From Liolophura sinensis (lineage: Eukaryota; Mollusca; Polyplacophora; Chitonida; Chitonidae), in NCBI RefSeq assembly GCF_032854445.1, contig NC_088300.1:74701005-74765004 (forward strand): DNA of 64,000 nt. Reading direction: 5' to 3'. This document shows, in pieces, positions 1 through 16,400 of this stretch. The notes beneath the pieces were generated by a model. It worked only from the letters and a program-made list of their open reading frames with translations, did no database searches and was not told where the DNA came from. The translations under genes and the position numbers were made by a program. Position 1 is the first letter of the stretch. Every line of letters starts with the position of its first letter.

Positions 1-96
1 TGCGAGAAACACACTGCATCTGTGACTTGTCCTGTCAGGTCCGTTGCCGTGGTCGGAACCACTGGTAACAATGGATTAACGTGGCAAAGGGGAGAG

Positions 97-131
97 TATA
101 AAAGCCCTACGCTGATGAAACCCGTCACTAC
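97..131 (+). promoter_or_regulatory. alpha-tubulin gene 1 core promoter
   Basis: A TATAAAA box at 97-103 is followed 30 bases later by an initiator-like TCACTACA whose A is at 127. The same spacing and initiator occur in the other seven genes. A motif resembling an RFX X-box half-site, GGTAAC preceded by ACCACT (58-69), lies 28 bases upstream of TATA. Transcription probably starts near 127, giving a 5' UTR of about 78 bases. Confidence 0.75.
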
Positions 132-204
132 ACCTTGACGCCCATCCAACCGGCAGACTTCAAGAGACCTCAGTTCTGAACTGTAAACCTATCCCAGAAC
201 AAAT

Positions 205-2653
<2,449 letters not shown>

Positions 2654-2667
2654 AGTTACCCGCGGTG

Positions 2668-2673
2668 AATAAA
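2668..2673 (+). terminator. polyadenylation signal, gene 1
   Basis: AATAAA lies 15 bases after the stop codon of gene 1. Confidence 0.6.
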
Positions 2674-3429
2674 TTTTATGGAATATCCGTGCTCGTAAAT
2701 AATGAATGTACATGGGTAGACATGGGCTTTAATTTCCTTTATACACTTTATACACTTATGTTTTCTGTTTGCTTTTATTTTTGTTGTTCGATTGTCTCTT
2801 TAAAGAAATCAACAGAGATAGGCGTCTTTCAGACATTTATTTTTTTATTTATTTCTTGATTTTAAAAAAAGTTAATCTTTTCATCGGTTGGAATTTTACA
2901 GCGGGTTTTATGAACCATATGTCAAGCATTTAAGTAGTTTGAAGTAACAAGGCGTTTTTCCCACTCCATACAAAGGTTTTAATGTAATTTTTAATATTTC
3001 TCCTTGCCGTACCCACAAACAAAAAATTACATAAATAATGTTTTCTAAACAATCTTGCCTCAAGGCCCCACAACAAAATGAATCTAAACGTCGAAAGGTG
3101 ATGACATCAGTACGTTTCCGCTGGCACTGTGGTCCAAAAATCTCATCTTACAGGTCAAATGTTTAACAACACTGAATTCTGTGGACAAAAAAGACATCTA
3201 ACAAAAATAAAAGATTTTAGATACAAATTTCAGTCGCCTTTATCCTGGTGGTCACTTCATTGTTATGCAGTCTTTTCCTTTAAGAATGTTGGGGATAGGT
3301 TTCAAATGCAACTTAGAGTGATTTATCCTCGAGGCTTTAAGATAACATCTAGAACAACTGCGTCATTCTTAATGCAGCCCAGGGTGGAAAATGTAAGCTG
3401 AACAAGTTTCTAGCGAAACACTAGTTTTA

Positions 3430-4090
3430 TTTGGAGCACAGGTTTGCGGTCATTAGCCATGAAGTTGTGTTGATCAAAGTGAGGATTTTTTCTGGATATT
3501 CAAGCTAATTTTATGTACAATTAACACCAGAACCTCGATATGTAGGCTGCGAAACAAACACTGGTACATCAGCCCTCAAATATAATGGACGCTCCGGATC
3601 AACAATCGCCAGACCTATTTCCAAAACAACATATAACAGAAACCACTAACGAACTAGGAAAGTGCATGCAAAGAAGAAGCAATCAAGAGATTTCACTGAT
3701 GACGTAAAAACCAAAGAAACGGTCTAGGCGAATTAATTAAATAACTGTCCACGTCGTGTACCATGCTAGCCTCATGGAAGGTCTGCGGCAGCCTGTGGAT
3801 GGTAATGAATGAATGAATGAATGATTATGGCTTAACGCTACATTGGCAATATCTCAACCATATCATACATATGTGGATGGTAGTGGGTTTCCCCGTCATA
3901 ATATTGGCCGCCATTGTATTAAATATTTAATAAAATTTAATAATATTTTGTAAAATATTTTTGAGTATATAGCGTAAAACACGAATGAGATAAATGAATA
4001 AAAAATTTAAAAGCTGTCAAAATAAACATATCTCATATCAACATATCGTTGCGCTTTGATTATAACTATTTACATATTCATTATGTATAT
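3430..4090 (+). repeat. diverged 3' flank shared with gene 4
   Basis: Blocks at about 3590-3740 and 4030-4075 resemble 37340-37490 and 37520-37575, which lie at nearly the same distance downstream of gene 4 (about 940 bases after each stop codon). The order is kept, and a SINE insertion separates the blocks only here. This points to an old tandem duplication whose unit reached well past the coding region. In one frame the shared block reads like RPRSIIARL, similar to LINE ORF1 proteins, so an old LINE fragment inside the unit is possible. No coding role is claimed. From 2680 to 3430 I see nothing else. Confidence 0.5.
3872..4000 (+). repeat. SINE-1 fragment, 3' half, degenerate
   Basis: GGATGGTAGTGGGTTTCCCC, then TAATATTGGCCGCCATTGTA and a tail AGCGTAAAACACGAATGAGATAAATG-like sequence match the SINE-1 3' half, with an AT-rich expansion inside. 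A short GAATGAATG microsatellite (about 3806-3822) precedes it. Confidence 0.65.
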
Positions 4091-4671
4091 GGGGATGTAT
4101 ATGGGGATGCCACTGATCATACCCATTTATCCCAGCCTTATCTCCATGAGAGTGGCGTATTATCCAGTTTTAAGCACATCGAATTACATCTATCTGTATG
4201 AGACCTTTTCACCCCGACACACTGACCGGCAATACTTCAGAGACTTTCACATGACCACATCGTTATCCTAGAACTTTCCAGAAATACATCTGGCCCCGTG
4301 TTTGCTGATTTTGAGTGGAACATGCTTCTATTGTCATTGTATAAAATGATGGTTTTCTATTTTAAAGCAATTAATAAAAGGGGAACATTAGTACGACATC
4401 AAAAACTATTAAAACACATACCAGTACACCCCATTAATTATGACATTCATAAAAAAGATAGAATGTGGTTTCAAAGTATGGAATCTCCGCCTTAGGCAAA
4501 ATCGCCAGTGCAGTCGACCTGTTTTTTTTTTTAATGAAATGAACACCCGTTGTGACCTTACAACTTGACGGCTGACACTCGGCTTCTGACAAGTGACTTC
4601 ACACTATACAGAAACGACAACTTGATACGTAAGCCCATCATACCAGCGGCCTCTCTGCTCATACTTTTTTT

Positions 4672-4790
4672 TATTTATTTGATTTGTGTTTTAGGCCGTG
4701 CTCAAGAATATTTCACTTATACAACGGCGGCCAGCATCAAGGTGGGAGGAAACCGGGCAAAGCCCGGGTGATACCCATCTCACATTTTCT
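4672..4790 (-). repeat. SINE-1 fragment
   Basis: On the minus strand this reads the SINE-1 core and tail: a GGGCTTTGCCCGGTTTCC-type hairpin, the GTATAAGTGAAATATTCTTGA block and CGGCCTAAAACAC. The tRNA-like head is absent. The flanks from 4090 to 4672 and 4790 to 6338 hold no gene I can support. Confidence 0.75.
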
Positions 4791-6337
4791 TCGATCACCT
4801 ACTGACCAATACATCTTCATGTTCAGACTCAATTATCAAGGTGAAAATTATTTTGCAGAAAGATCTAAGAGGCAACGAAAAAGCTTCACATCATGTGATC
4901 AAGCTCAAACAAAATGACTGACTCCACGTGTGAGTCGGTCAAGAGAACTCAGGCTAATAAAATTAATTCAACATTCAAATAACCTGAACACAAAGTCTTC
5001 TAAAAAAATCAGACAATATTTGAAGCGCAGGACACCACGGCCAATTAGAGTACAGGAAATCAAGACATATGCAAAGGTTATGCAGTGAGCCGGAGTTTTT
5101 CAAACCTAATCTGAGGTTACAAAGGTACATGCACATTGATTTTCTAAAAACTAAATTTTTAAAGCAGCTAGATACACAAAACTTACTCACGGATCAGCTC
5201 CCACAAACACACAGTAACCTGTAAGTTTCTTCTCAGATTAGTTCTCAGTATATTAGCAAACTGGAGAAAACCTGACCCACGTTGGGTCTGAGTCATAACA
5301 GTCCTTAAAATAAGCAAATCGTATATAGGCAATCGGATCCGATTGTTTTACAACTTTAACCTGTCGCTACTCAGATAGAACCTAGAACCAAGATTTTTTT
5401 TTATAAATCGGACAATATTTTACAGCGGTCATGGCAAAGAAACCAACGCCCAGTGAGAATCATGGAATGCGTTAAATATGCAAATTTATGCGCGGATGAG
5501 GCTAGTTTTCGTAAATTGCCTCTCATGCCCAAAGTAGCCTGTGAGTATCATTATTCTTCTCCGGGTATAGATTTCAACACGCAAGCACTCTATAACCACG
5601 GGCCTACAGAAAAAAAACGATTGCCATGTATTCTCTCATGATAAGGGCATATTAGGGGCTAAACCTGGCCGGTTGTGAATTTCAGAATCCATATTTCCTG
5701 GTAACAACGGGGATATATAAGCTTTTCTTTACAAATGTAAGCTTTTCTGTACCAGTTAGTCATATCGCACGCCTACATTCTGGCTGACGTCGCTTTATGT
5801 TTTTCTTTTGTCTGTACTGTGTACCGGAGAAGTCATTATCGATTGCTGCAGACAATGCAAATAGTTCATCGAAATATTTATAAACAAAAATAAGAAAAGT
5901 TAATAGATTATTATGATAGCTTAGTAATTTGTTTAACATGTGATGGCATTTTCCGACGAAGCTTTGTAAGTCTAAGGGTACGAGATTTATTTTTTTCGTT
6001 CAATTTTGTTGTAAAATAAATAAATAAATAAATAAATCAATCAATAAAATGGCTTTGAATGTCATTTTATTCTTACTTGTGTGTGTATGGAAATTTATGT
6101 TTGAATATGTTGAATGAAAATAATTAAGAATACATTTACCTTTATGTCATGTAGACGTAGAAGTTAGTGAGTATAACAAGCAAAAATAGTGTGATGCAAT
6201 ATCTGACACCAAATTAATAGAAAGCGTTACCTGCTTTCAGAATACAGAATGGAAAATCATTTAAAACAGAGGTTTTACTTTGATTCAGTTACAGATGTCA
6301 TTTTATTATGATACCAGGACAATCTTCTAGATTTGTT

Positions 6338-6500
6338 TATTTATTTGATGGATGTGAATCATGCTCAAAAATAATTCACTAATACGACGCCGGCCAGCAA
6401 TATGGTGGAAGGTAGCCGGGGAACCCAAGACCATCCGCATGTTGCTGACAGATCTTCCCACGTACAACTAGAGAGGAGACCAGAGCGAGCCAGACTTGAG
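6338..6500 (-). repeat. SINE-1 copy, degenerate
   Basis: On the minus strand it shows the SINE-1 body: a CTTCC-GTACGTGGGAAGATCTG-like block, the GATGGTC core, GGCCGGCGTCGTAT and a (AAATA)n tail. Several substitutions suggest an old insertion. From 6500 to about 7640 I see no recognisable gene or repeat. Confidence 0.7.
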
Positions 6501-7639
6501 CCAAAGATTGGGAGTATACATTTATATAGACTGTGTATATGTGAATGTAGTAGGGCTAGACGATAAAATTAGGTATACAGCACCTACTGAAAACTAGGAA
6601 TAACCTTTGAAACGTTATTCACTTACACTCTGGTCACAGTGTGACAATGGAGGTTAAGTCTCCATTATCTCTGATAGATCGCGGATTAATCATCCACATA
6701 AATATTGAGTATACAAATAACAATGTTACAAAGGTAAAAGTAGAATTAATCCTAGTATATTAGACAACAATAGCAACCCCAGGTTCACAGTCGTGTTTAA
6801 TATGGCTGTACGTTACAAATCAAAAGAAACATTACTTTCGGAAATGTGATAATATGTCTTTCCTGGCATTTCTTAGCATATTATTATTTTCTGACTAGAA
6901 AGTTTAACAAAACGGGCAGTTGTGTTTGTTTAGTCATGTATTGCTTTCGGAAATACTTTTCTCTATAATTTTGAAAAAAGGAGATGCCAAAAGAGAGTGT
7001 AGTTCATCTCTAATTTCATTTGAGTTACAGAGCGTCTACTTACGCTTATTTTTGGTAAACTACGCCATCTAGCGGTGTCAACTGGCAAACGACGATAACA
7101 CAAACGAAGTCTGGTTTAGGCAGGGAGTAGCTTTTAGGTAAAATAATTAGATAGCTTTTTAAGCAAATATCTGTCTTGAACAAGTGGTAGTATTGACCTT
7201 TTGAGGATATGAATGAAAGATTAGCTCAGTTTTTACGGCACTGATCAGTTTGTAGCTGACGTGTGTATGTGAGGAACTAGGAAATATTGGTGTTTTTAAG
7301 TCATTTATAATCAATGAGAAAAGAATTGGGGACAAATTCTCTGCCTGGCGACCTCCGCATCACGCACAAACATTTGAGACCATTCTCAATACAATATCTT
7401 CTTATACATGTTAGATATAACATTAAAAGCTTGTCATTTAATCCAGATGACATGAATATACTCCACAGGCCGACTCGCCAGACTTTATCAAATGACTTTT
7501 ATTAAACCAATGAATGCACAAAAGACCTTTTTTTTCCTTTTAAGGTAATCTCTGAGGGCATGTAGCGTAAAAATAAAGCGGAAGTGGAGTATCCTTTCCT
7601 GAAAGCAACTTGATTCCCCAGGAGAATAGTGTTATTTTT

Positions 7640-8278
7640 CACACAGTCGCCAAGTCGATTATTTCACAATTTCACAATGATGTGAAAACTTTCCACATTC
7701 AATTGTAGTTATTGGGTGGGGTCCTTCCAATCTCCCCTGTTGTTGTATATAAGTCTTATCCCAACTAACCATGTTTCTGGTAGTAAATTGGTGTCTAACA
7801 TCAAGTTGAACAATCTGTATATACTTGTAATGAAATATATATAATAGAGGATATGTATTCATTTAATATACCATCTATACCGAGACTTTTGTTAGGATTG
7901 TTTTAGTTTTCTGACCTCGTTTATTACTTCACTGTACGTCACTGATCTGTTTAATTCCTCGCCACTGTCATGATTAGGTGCAACTGTAGGCATATATTCT
8001 GCGTCACCTGTATTGTCATACGACTTGTTCAAATCACTAAACTGTTTAAAAAAACTATGGAGGCGAGGTGTTTCTTTCGGTGTTTGTTGTTTGGTGATTT
8101 TGTTAATGAGTTTCCAGTAATCTCTGGGATAGTGTGAGCACATGTGTCCTGCCTGTTTATAGGTTGTTAATCCGATATTCCAGTTTGTGATCTGAATGCA
8201 ATACGAGTCGTTGTAGAGGGGTGGGGTGGGTGTGGGGGTGGCCGCATGGGGTTTAACCAGGGAATCCCTGTTTGACAT
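7640..8278 (-). pseudogene. LINE (non-LTR retrotransposon) ORF2 fragment
   Basis: The minus strand has an open stretch from 8278 to 7892 ending SYDN...SGEELNRSVTYSEVINEV, the typical linker before the reverse-transcriptase domain (LN..IT..EV..A...LK). It continues after a stop as QKSRYRWYI, resembling the NKSPG.DGI motif. After a frame change come LLPETWLVG and IYNNRGDWKDPTQ, resembling the P.SW..G...PIYK.KGDK.DP.NYRPI start of a LINE reverse transcriptase. Stops and frameshifts mean it is dead. The catalytic YADD region is not present. It ends about 100 bases before the promoter of tubulin gene 2. Confidence 0.75.
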
Positions 8279-8312
8279 CAGTAAATGTACTGCAGACTTG
8301 TCGGATCAGGCT

Positions 8313-8415
8313 GTTACTTGGTGACAGGCTTAGGAGGCTTAGGCCTTCGAAACACTGCATTATCCAAGCAACGCGAGGAGTATAAAACTCCGACCCTCGT
8401 GATACAATTCAACAC
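8313..8415 (+). promoter_or_regulatory. alpha-tubulin gene 2 core promoter
   Basis: TATAAAA at 8381-8387 is followed 30 bases later by TTCAACACA with its A at 8411. GTTACTTGGTGAC at 8313-8325 fits the degenerate RFX X-box pattern RYYNYY-N-RRNRAC and is the best match of the eight genes. It sits farther from TATA (56 bases) than in the other copies. Confidence 0.7.
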
Positions 8416-8476
8416 ATTTTGACTCCAGTTTCTCTGAACACCTGGAAAGGACGAGTGAAGCAAACGCAGAGCAAAC

Positions 8477-10562
<2,086 letters not shown>

Positions 10563-11197
10563 ATGTCTTGAAACTAACCCCCCAACCCCCGCTCCCATTA
10601 CATACTGTACTAGGAAGAACTTAAGAACTTAGTAGTAATAACCAAAACACAAAACTATCACACTGAGGTGACAAAATACACGCTCTGCGAATGAAGAGTG
10701 TCCAAATCTACCAAAGTGTGACAGATTGTTTTTTTAAATACATATGTGGTATAAAAGTGGTTCATGTCTTGCGTATTATCTGTATGTGGATATTGAAGTC
10801 ACGATATTCAAATGCTACTAGGTTTATGTGAATGCGCGATTGAGTTTAATGTATATAGAATAGCAAACAGATAAATAGTAAAGCAGCTGTGTGATGTACA
10901 GCGCGCATGCTGCCAGGTTGGTTGTGTATTCCAGAAATAAACGGCCATTGGGATTTAGGTGATTCTAAGAATTCAGCATATCCTGCTGTGTTTATACATT
11001 CGAAAACTTGAAACTCACTAGTCTCACTTGTCTCAGGTCGACACTAAGGAGGGTTTCGTTTGAAAAGAGGCTCGTGGTCTTGATTCTGTTTTAAATGGTC
11101 AAACAGCGACCATCGCAGAGGGATATTGTGGCCAGATTGCTGCTCCAGTACACACCTAAGAGTGGTTACGCTTTAGAATTCAATTCGATTCGATTGG

Positions 11198-11390
11198 AGT
11201 TTTACGCCGTGCTCAAGAATGTTTCACTTATACGATTGCGGCCAGCATAATGGCGTTAGGAAACCAGATAGAGATCGGGGGAAACCCATGACCATCCGCA
11301 GGTTGCTGACAGACATTCCCAGACAGACACGACCGAAGAGGAAGACAGCATGTACTGGACTTGCACTCACAGCGACCACATTGTCAAGCC
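11198..11390 (-). repeat. SINE-1 copy, degenerate
   Basis: Minus-strand match to SINE-1 from the tRNA-like B-box side (CAATGTGGTCGCTGTGAGT) to GTATAAGTGAAACATTCTTGAGCACGG. The A-box end is missing. Sequence from 10562 to 11198 and from 11390 to 12080 shows no gene I can support. Confidence 0.75.
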
Positions 11391-12079
11391 TTAGAAAAAG
11401 TTATCTCTCATCTAACAGAAACAACTGGGCAATGTTTACATTTTCTTTATTCTTCCTATGGAAGCATAAACACTTTGAACAGTGTAGTAACAACGTTTGT
11501 GGCCCTTAAGCTGTTTTTATGCACACAGTCATATATCCACCTTTTTTAATAATACCTAGCGAATTGCGAACCTGCTCAATTAAAATAGGTAAATTGTTAT
11601 TAGATATTGCAAATATTTTTTTCTTATTTTAATTGTTGCCTAACGCCATACCCAGGAACTGCTAACATATACAATGTTCATCAGTTTTATGGGTGGACGG
11701 CCTTGTCAAACCTTTGGTAACTTACTGACGAACTTTCTCCCGCATAATAATCATATTGATGGAAACAATTAGTACCACTTTCACAAAAGTTGGTAAATTA
11801 GATGTTTCGTAACTTTTCTCTTAAGTGATGTTGTCAAATTTATAGTTCCACAAGTTAATAAGGAAACGCAAACGGCCACAGGATCTCCGTCGACCGCGCC
11901 CATTGTTACCAGAATAAGCCTTTAGAAATCGATTAATTGTCCGAACCTCGTGTTCCTCATGGTTAGGGACGCCCACTTTACCCGGGAGCCATATTTAGCT
12001 TACCCGTATGAAAATATCAGTCTTGTTCTTCCATAAGTTTAATTAGATTGAAAAAGTCTACTGACCAGAACTATTAAAT

Positions 12080-12255
12080 GTTAGGTGTGACACCAGACAT
12101 GACACCCAACCCAATCACATTATACTAACTCACGGCCAAGCAGACTTGTTTTCTTGGTCTAACCTCCTAGCGCCGACCACCAAGCGAGGCAGCAACAAGT
12201 GCGCTTTGATCTTTGGTTTGGCCCCAGGTCTCGACTTCGAGGGGGAGGGTCTAAT
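12080..12255 (-). repeat. SINE-2 copy, head region
   Basis: A second SINE-like family. The minus strand reads GGTGGTCGGCGCTAGGAGG, TTAGACCAAGAAAACAAG and GTTAGTATAATGTGATTGGG. It resembles the copies at 38222-38372 and 32885-33182. Only the head and middle are clear. From 12255 to 13048 nothing recognisable was found. Confidence 0.6.
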
Positions 12256-13047
12256 CATTAAGCCTCAGAAGCGGTTGGTTTGTGGACGTGATGCATACTA
12301 GTGCTGGGATGGCCGTAAACATTAACGTGTCATTTGAAAAAAATTAAACAAACCTAGATTATGTCGGTGGCGTGATGTGGTCGAGAAGTTGGGGTGTTTG
12401 TTTTAAATCGTTGTAGGTAACACAAGATGTGAGCGGTATAGTTTAGTTACGGAAAGGAAATTTCCTAAATTATTCTCTGTCTTTGTGGCAATCTGTGATA
12501 GACGGTTCTTTCTTCTGTAGTCTTGTACCAAGTGCTCTGCAGACCGCTCGAGTTTTACCAATAGGACACGTGTCACGACTAGGAGAGTCCTCCAGTAATT
12601 CGCCCAAGGTCGGTGGTTTACACAGATGTGTAATGCACGAAAATGTGAATCTAGGCGCCGTAACAGACATGCTTACACCAATCGTTAACCATAGTGGATG
12701 TTCAAGTTCAGTAATTTCAAAAGCAATTTCCTATCAGCTTTCAACAGAAAACTAGGAAGTTGTGGAAATTATCTCACTCAAACTTTCCATCTATTAAGAT
12801 GAAGATAAACTCTGAAGAAATGTGGGCGAAATGGAAGATAACCTGGACACTTTGTTGTATCAGCATTATTTCCGCAAGGGACAGTAGAGATACTGAGCCT
12901 CAAGAAATAGTGGGCATACAAACATGATGAAAACATATTTAACATGGCCCACCTTTTATCTCAGTGTAGGCCAGATGGTATACGCGGCTGAGTACATTGA
13001 CTTTTTGTCATATTTTAAACTTTCTTCGTATTAAATGGAGGTTGGGC

Positions 13048-13281
13048 TGGTTTATTATCCTGGCCTAGTCGTTAACGTGATAGCACATCACAATGATACA
13101 AGTCCATGATGTTCAAGCCCAAGTCATGCTGGCTTCCTCTGTGGTCGAACTTGGAAAAGTCCTCCAACAACCTTTGAATCATTGTGGATTTGCCCCACCA
13201 TCTGTTCGGCTTTCTCCCACTTTCATGCTGTCGGCTGTCGTATAAGTAAAATATCCTTGAGTACTGATCAAAAACACCCAA
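13048..13281 (+). repeat. SINE-1 copy, degenerate
   Basis: The plus strand keeps the whole SINE-1 order: a GGCCTAGTCGTTAACGTGAT head, TGTTCAAGCCCAAGTCATGC, CTTGGAAAAGTCCTCCAACA, and the tail GTCGTATAAGTAAAATATCC. Divergence is high, so this is an old copy. Confidence 0.75.
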
Positions 13282-13284
13282 CAC

Positions 13285-13480
13285 ACCGTCTCATTTCTGA
13301 GCGGAAATCGCATATAAGCGAACTTTGCTGTGACAGTATCACTGCTTGTCTTGTTAACAAGGGCTGACAGTTTACTATAACCCCCCCTTTCTCGCGATCA
13401 CTCAGACCCGGCGCGTAAGAATTACGACCAAACCTGGCAAGGGACGACAATTCGAATTATGACCAAGTCTAGCGCCCGGG
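13285..13480 (-). repeat. unclassified interspersed repeat (partner at 18420-18590)
   Basis: On the minus strand this matches 18420-18590 on the plus strand: GCCGGGTCTGAG, then GGGGTT, GTTAACAAGACAAGCAGTGA, and GCAAAGTTCG followed by TATATG-GATTTC and CAGAAATGAGAC. The length is about 170 bases and no coding sense was found. It may be a fragment of a tRNA-unrelated SINE or a DNA element. Confidence 0.55.
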
Positions 13481-13499
13481 GCGTAATAATTACGCGCAT

Positions 13500-16400
13500 G
13501 CGTAGTGTACGGCGCAATACATTAGCATCCACACAAAGAATATATTGAACGGATTAAACTAGTATCAGTGTAGACTACTCATCATCCATCCTTTGAATTC
13601 ATAATACTTTTCCTCGATTTACGCTAGCAGGAGAGATTGATGTGGATAGCATGGTGGGCAATGATATTTCTCAGTACAGCTATATCAAACCGGTTCCGAG
13701 TGAATGACCTTTCTCCCAAGACACCTTGAATTCACTATAAAACTAGATCAAACGAATGACATGTACATGTATAAGATACAATAGGTCATCAGACAAACTA
13801 GTGAACGTTACCTATGTTGAAACAACACATGTTATATTTTTTAAAAAGTTTGAATGAACAGCATATATTTATGGAGTCGTTTCTCTAAACACATGTCCGC
13901 TAAACTTATAGTCACTCGCTGAATGTAACAAATATATCCCCTAACACTTCGATATCGACTGCAAGTTGTGTAAAATCGGATCAGTTTAAGGTCGAACGGA
14001 GGTTTAGAAATCAAATCATAGTTTGTGTATAGTTTCCAGAAATACAAGAAAATTTTTTCCTGTCAACCTCATCAAAATTACTGTGCAGTACATAAATTGA
14101 CATCTTCTGGAGATATTTATTAATAACGTGTATATTACTTGTACTATAACAATTACTATATTCCATCAGCACTAGAGAAACCGTGTCTCATTTTGACATA
14201 TCTTTAAGTGTGTTACGTTTGGGTAATGAAATTAATAATGCCTATTTCAAGGTCGTGTGCTGTCATATTACAATAACGTCCTGCCACCATATTTACAAAA
14301 TATTTCACATGTCAACATATCCTAGTGGTGTGCATGGGTGAGAGCAATTCTGCGATTCATGTAGGCAATGCTTATGTCACGTTAATGAAATGCGTTGAGC
14401 TAATATCTTATTACAATAAGATGAAACAGATATCAAATATTACCATTTCTGTAAGGAAAACAGGAATAGATTGATATTCTACCTAAGACAAAAATTGCTG
14501 AAACTTTGTGGTATAATTTGATGCCATGACTGGTTTACTGCTTCTACCATTAAGAAGTTTAACACGTCCATACCATGCAATGAGTAAATAATGGGGATCT
14601 GAAGGCGGAGGGCAAAACAATCTATCTTATCCCATAACTAGAGATCACTCGTGAACTCATCGTAAATTTTAATCTGGTTTACATTTGCGCTAGGATTAAG
14701 GTCAACTCCGTGACCCGGCCTGGTGTTCGGCATACAAAAACAATTGTATAGTTAAAATGAAACATTTAACATTTATGTTATTATGATAGTGTAATTTTTT
14801 TGTGAGAAACAATGTCACATGTAGAGCTTTGCAAAATGTCTACTCCTAACTGAGTACACTGCGATGTATTAATATTAATATAACGTGTATATCAACGGCC
14901 AAAGGTTGACTGATCCACAGTCAAAATAAATTATGAAGAGCCACAAACAGCAGACAGAGTCTGAGCTTCACCATCTGTGCAGGTCTAGCAAACCAGCAAC
15001 AGACCAGAGCGTGGTCCTCAGGGCGCAGCAGGAGAAGAGCAAAAATTGGGATCACCTCTTCAGGAGGTGAGGATGAACCTCTCGATAACGAGCTTTATAC
15101 GTTAATGCCTCTATAGTAAATTTTCTCTATAGATGTGAAGACGCAATGGCCGACAGGCTGTATGTAAGTTTCAGCAAGGAAAAAATTATTGTAAATTAAC
15201 ATCCACAAAGGAAACCAATGTGAAAAACCATTTCTATCTATATATAGGCTCATCCAGAAATAATTTCAGGTCTGCTTCTTAAATAGGCCGGAATCGTTGG
15301 CCACGGAGGCTATTTTCAGTTCGTTACCGACACAGATTGTCTTGCCGTTGTGTCTTGCTCGAACAATACGACTTCCGAGCCGAGCGATTTCGGACGCGTT
15401 CTTCTTCAGTGAGCTCGTTGATACAGAACCAGTGATGTAAAAACAGTTGATACAGTACATTATCATTTCTGAGTAGTTTGAGACGCGATTTATTTAGTAA
15501 GTGTTCTTGATGGGTGTCCATGCAGTAGTTTATGATGAACATGTATGTTACATGGTTCAGTTTGTAGCCGACTCCTTGGTAATCCTGTCTATATACTGAG
15601 CCGGTCTGTCATTCTGGCGTCGTTTCTGTGCTAATTTTTTTCTTCTGTAAACTGCATTCGGGACACATTTCTGTAGGGTTTATGTATCTCCATAGAGGAT
15701 CAATCCGTCAAAATAGTTTTCAAGTTCTGGCCTTCGTTCTAACTAGGTGCCAGAAAATTTAGTTCCATGGTTCCATACTAATTTATCAAGGTGCTGAAAC
15801 AATCTAAACGTCTTATATCGGTGGCCAAAATTAAGTTCTATCCAAGCATAGATCAGGTCATGTCATGTATGTGTATATGACATTAATGTAACTTAGGCAA
15901 GATTGTCTATACTCATCTAATAGGTAACATACGGGTAAGCCCTATTAACTGTGGTTAACAGCGTATGAGTGTTGTACATCTTTATTAAGATATATCAATA
16001 TGCACATAATGTACACTTGTTTGCATGGGAGACATTGATTATGTTTTACTTAGGTCTAGTTATATACCCTGTCCATGTACGTGTGTCTTTTGTAGATTCA
16101 TAATGGCGTATATTTTCATGGTTATGGGTGATTTTGTTTCTTGTTTTGCTTTGAATGTTTTAGTCTAATTTGGTATAGGTCACAATCAGTGTAGTTATAT
16201 AATATGGGGATGTATTATGTATCATTATAATCTATCGGGTGATTTGTGGAGTCAGCCCTGTGTATTTTAAATATAAGACTTCCTTTGTGTATGGAAAATA
16301 TATGAAATGGAAACAACAACTCAACTGATTTGTCGTAGCAAATTATTTTCATCGTCTAGATGTACCAGCTGTATTTATTTATGCAGAAGTGTTAAGAACA

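Noticed and set aside
12483-12755. 90-residue plus-strand frame
   Set aside because: No recognisable domain; an antisense frame of similar length is equally open.
15266-15542. Two overlapping minus-strand frames with a faintly protein-like look (ARLGSRIVRARHNGKTI)
   Set aside because: No family could be named, splice sites were not convincing and frames overlap; left unassigned.
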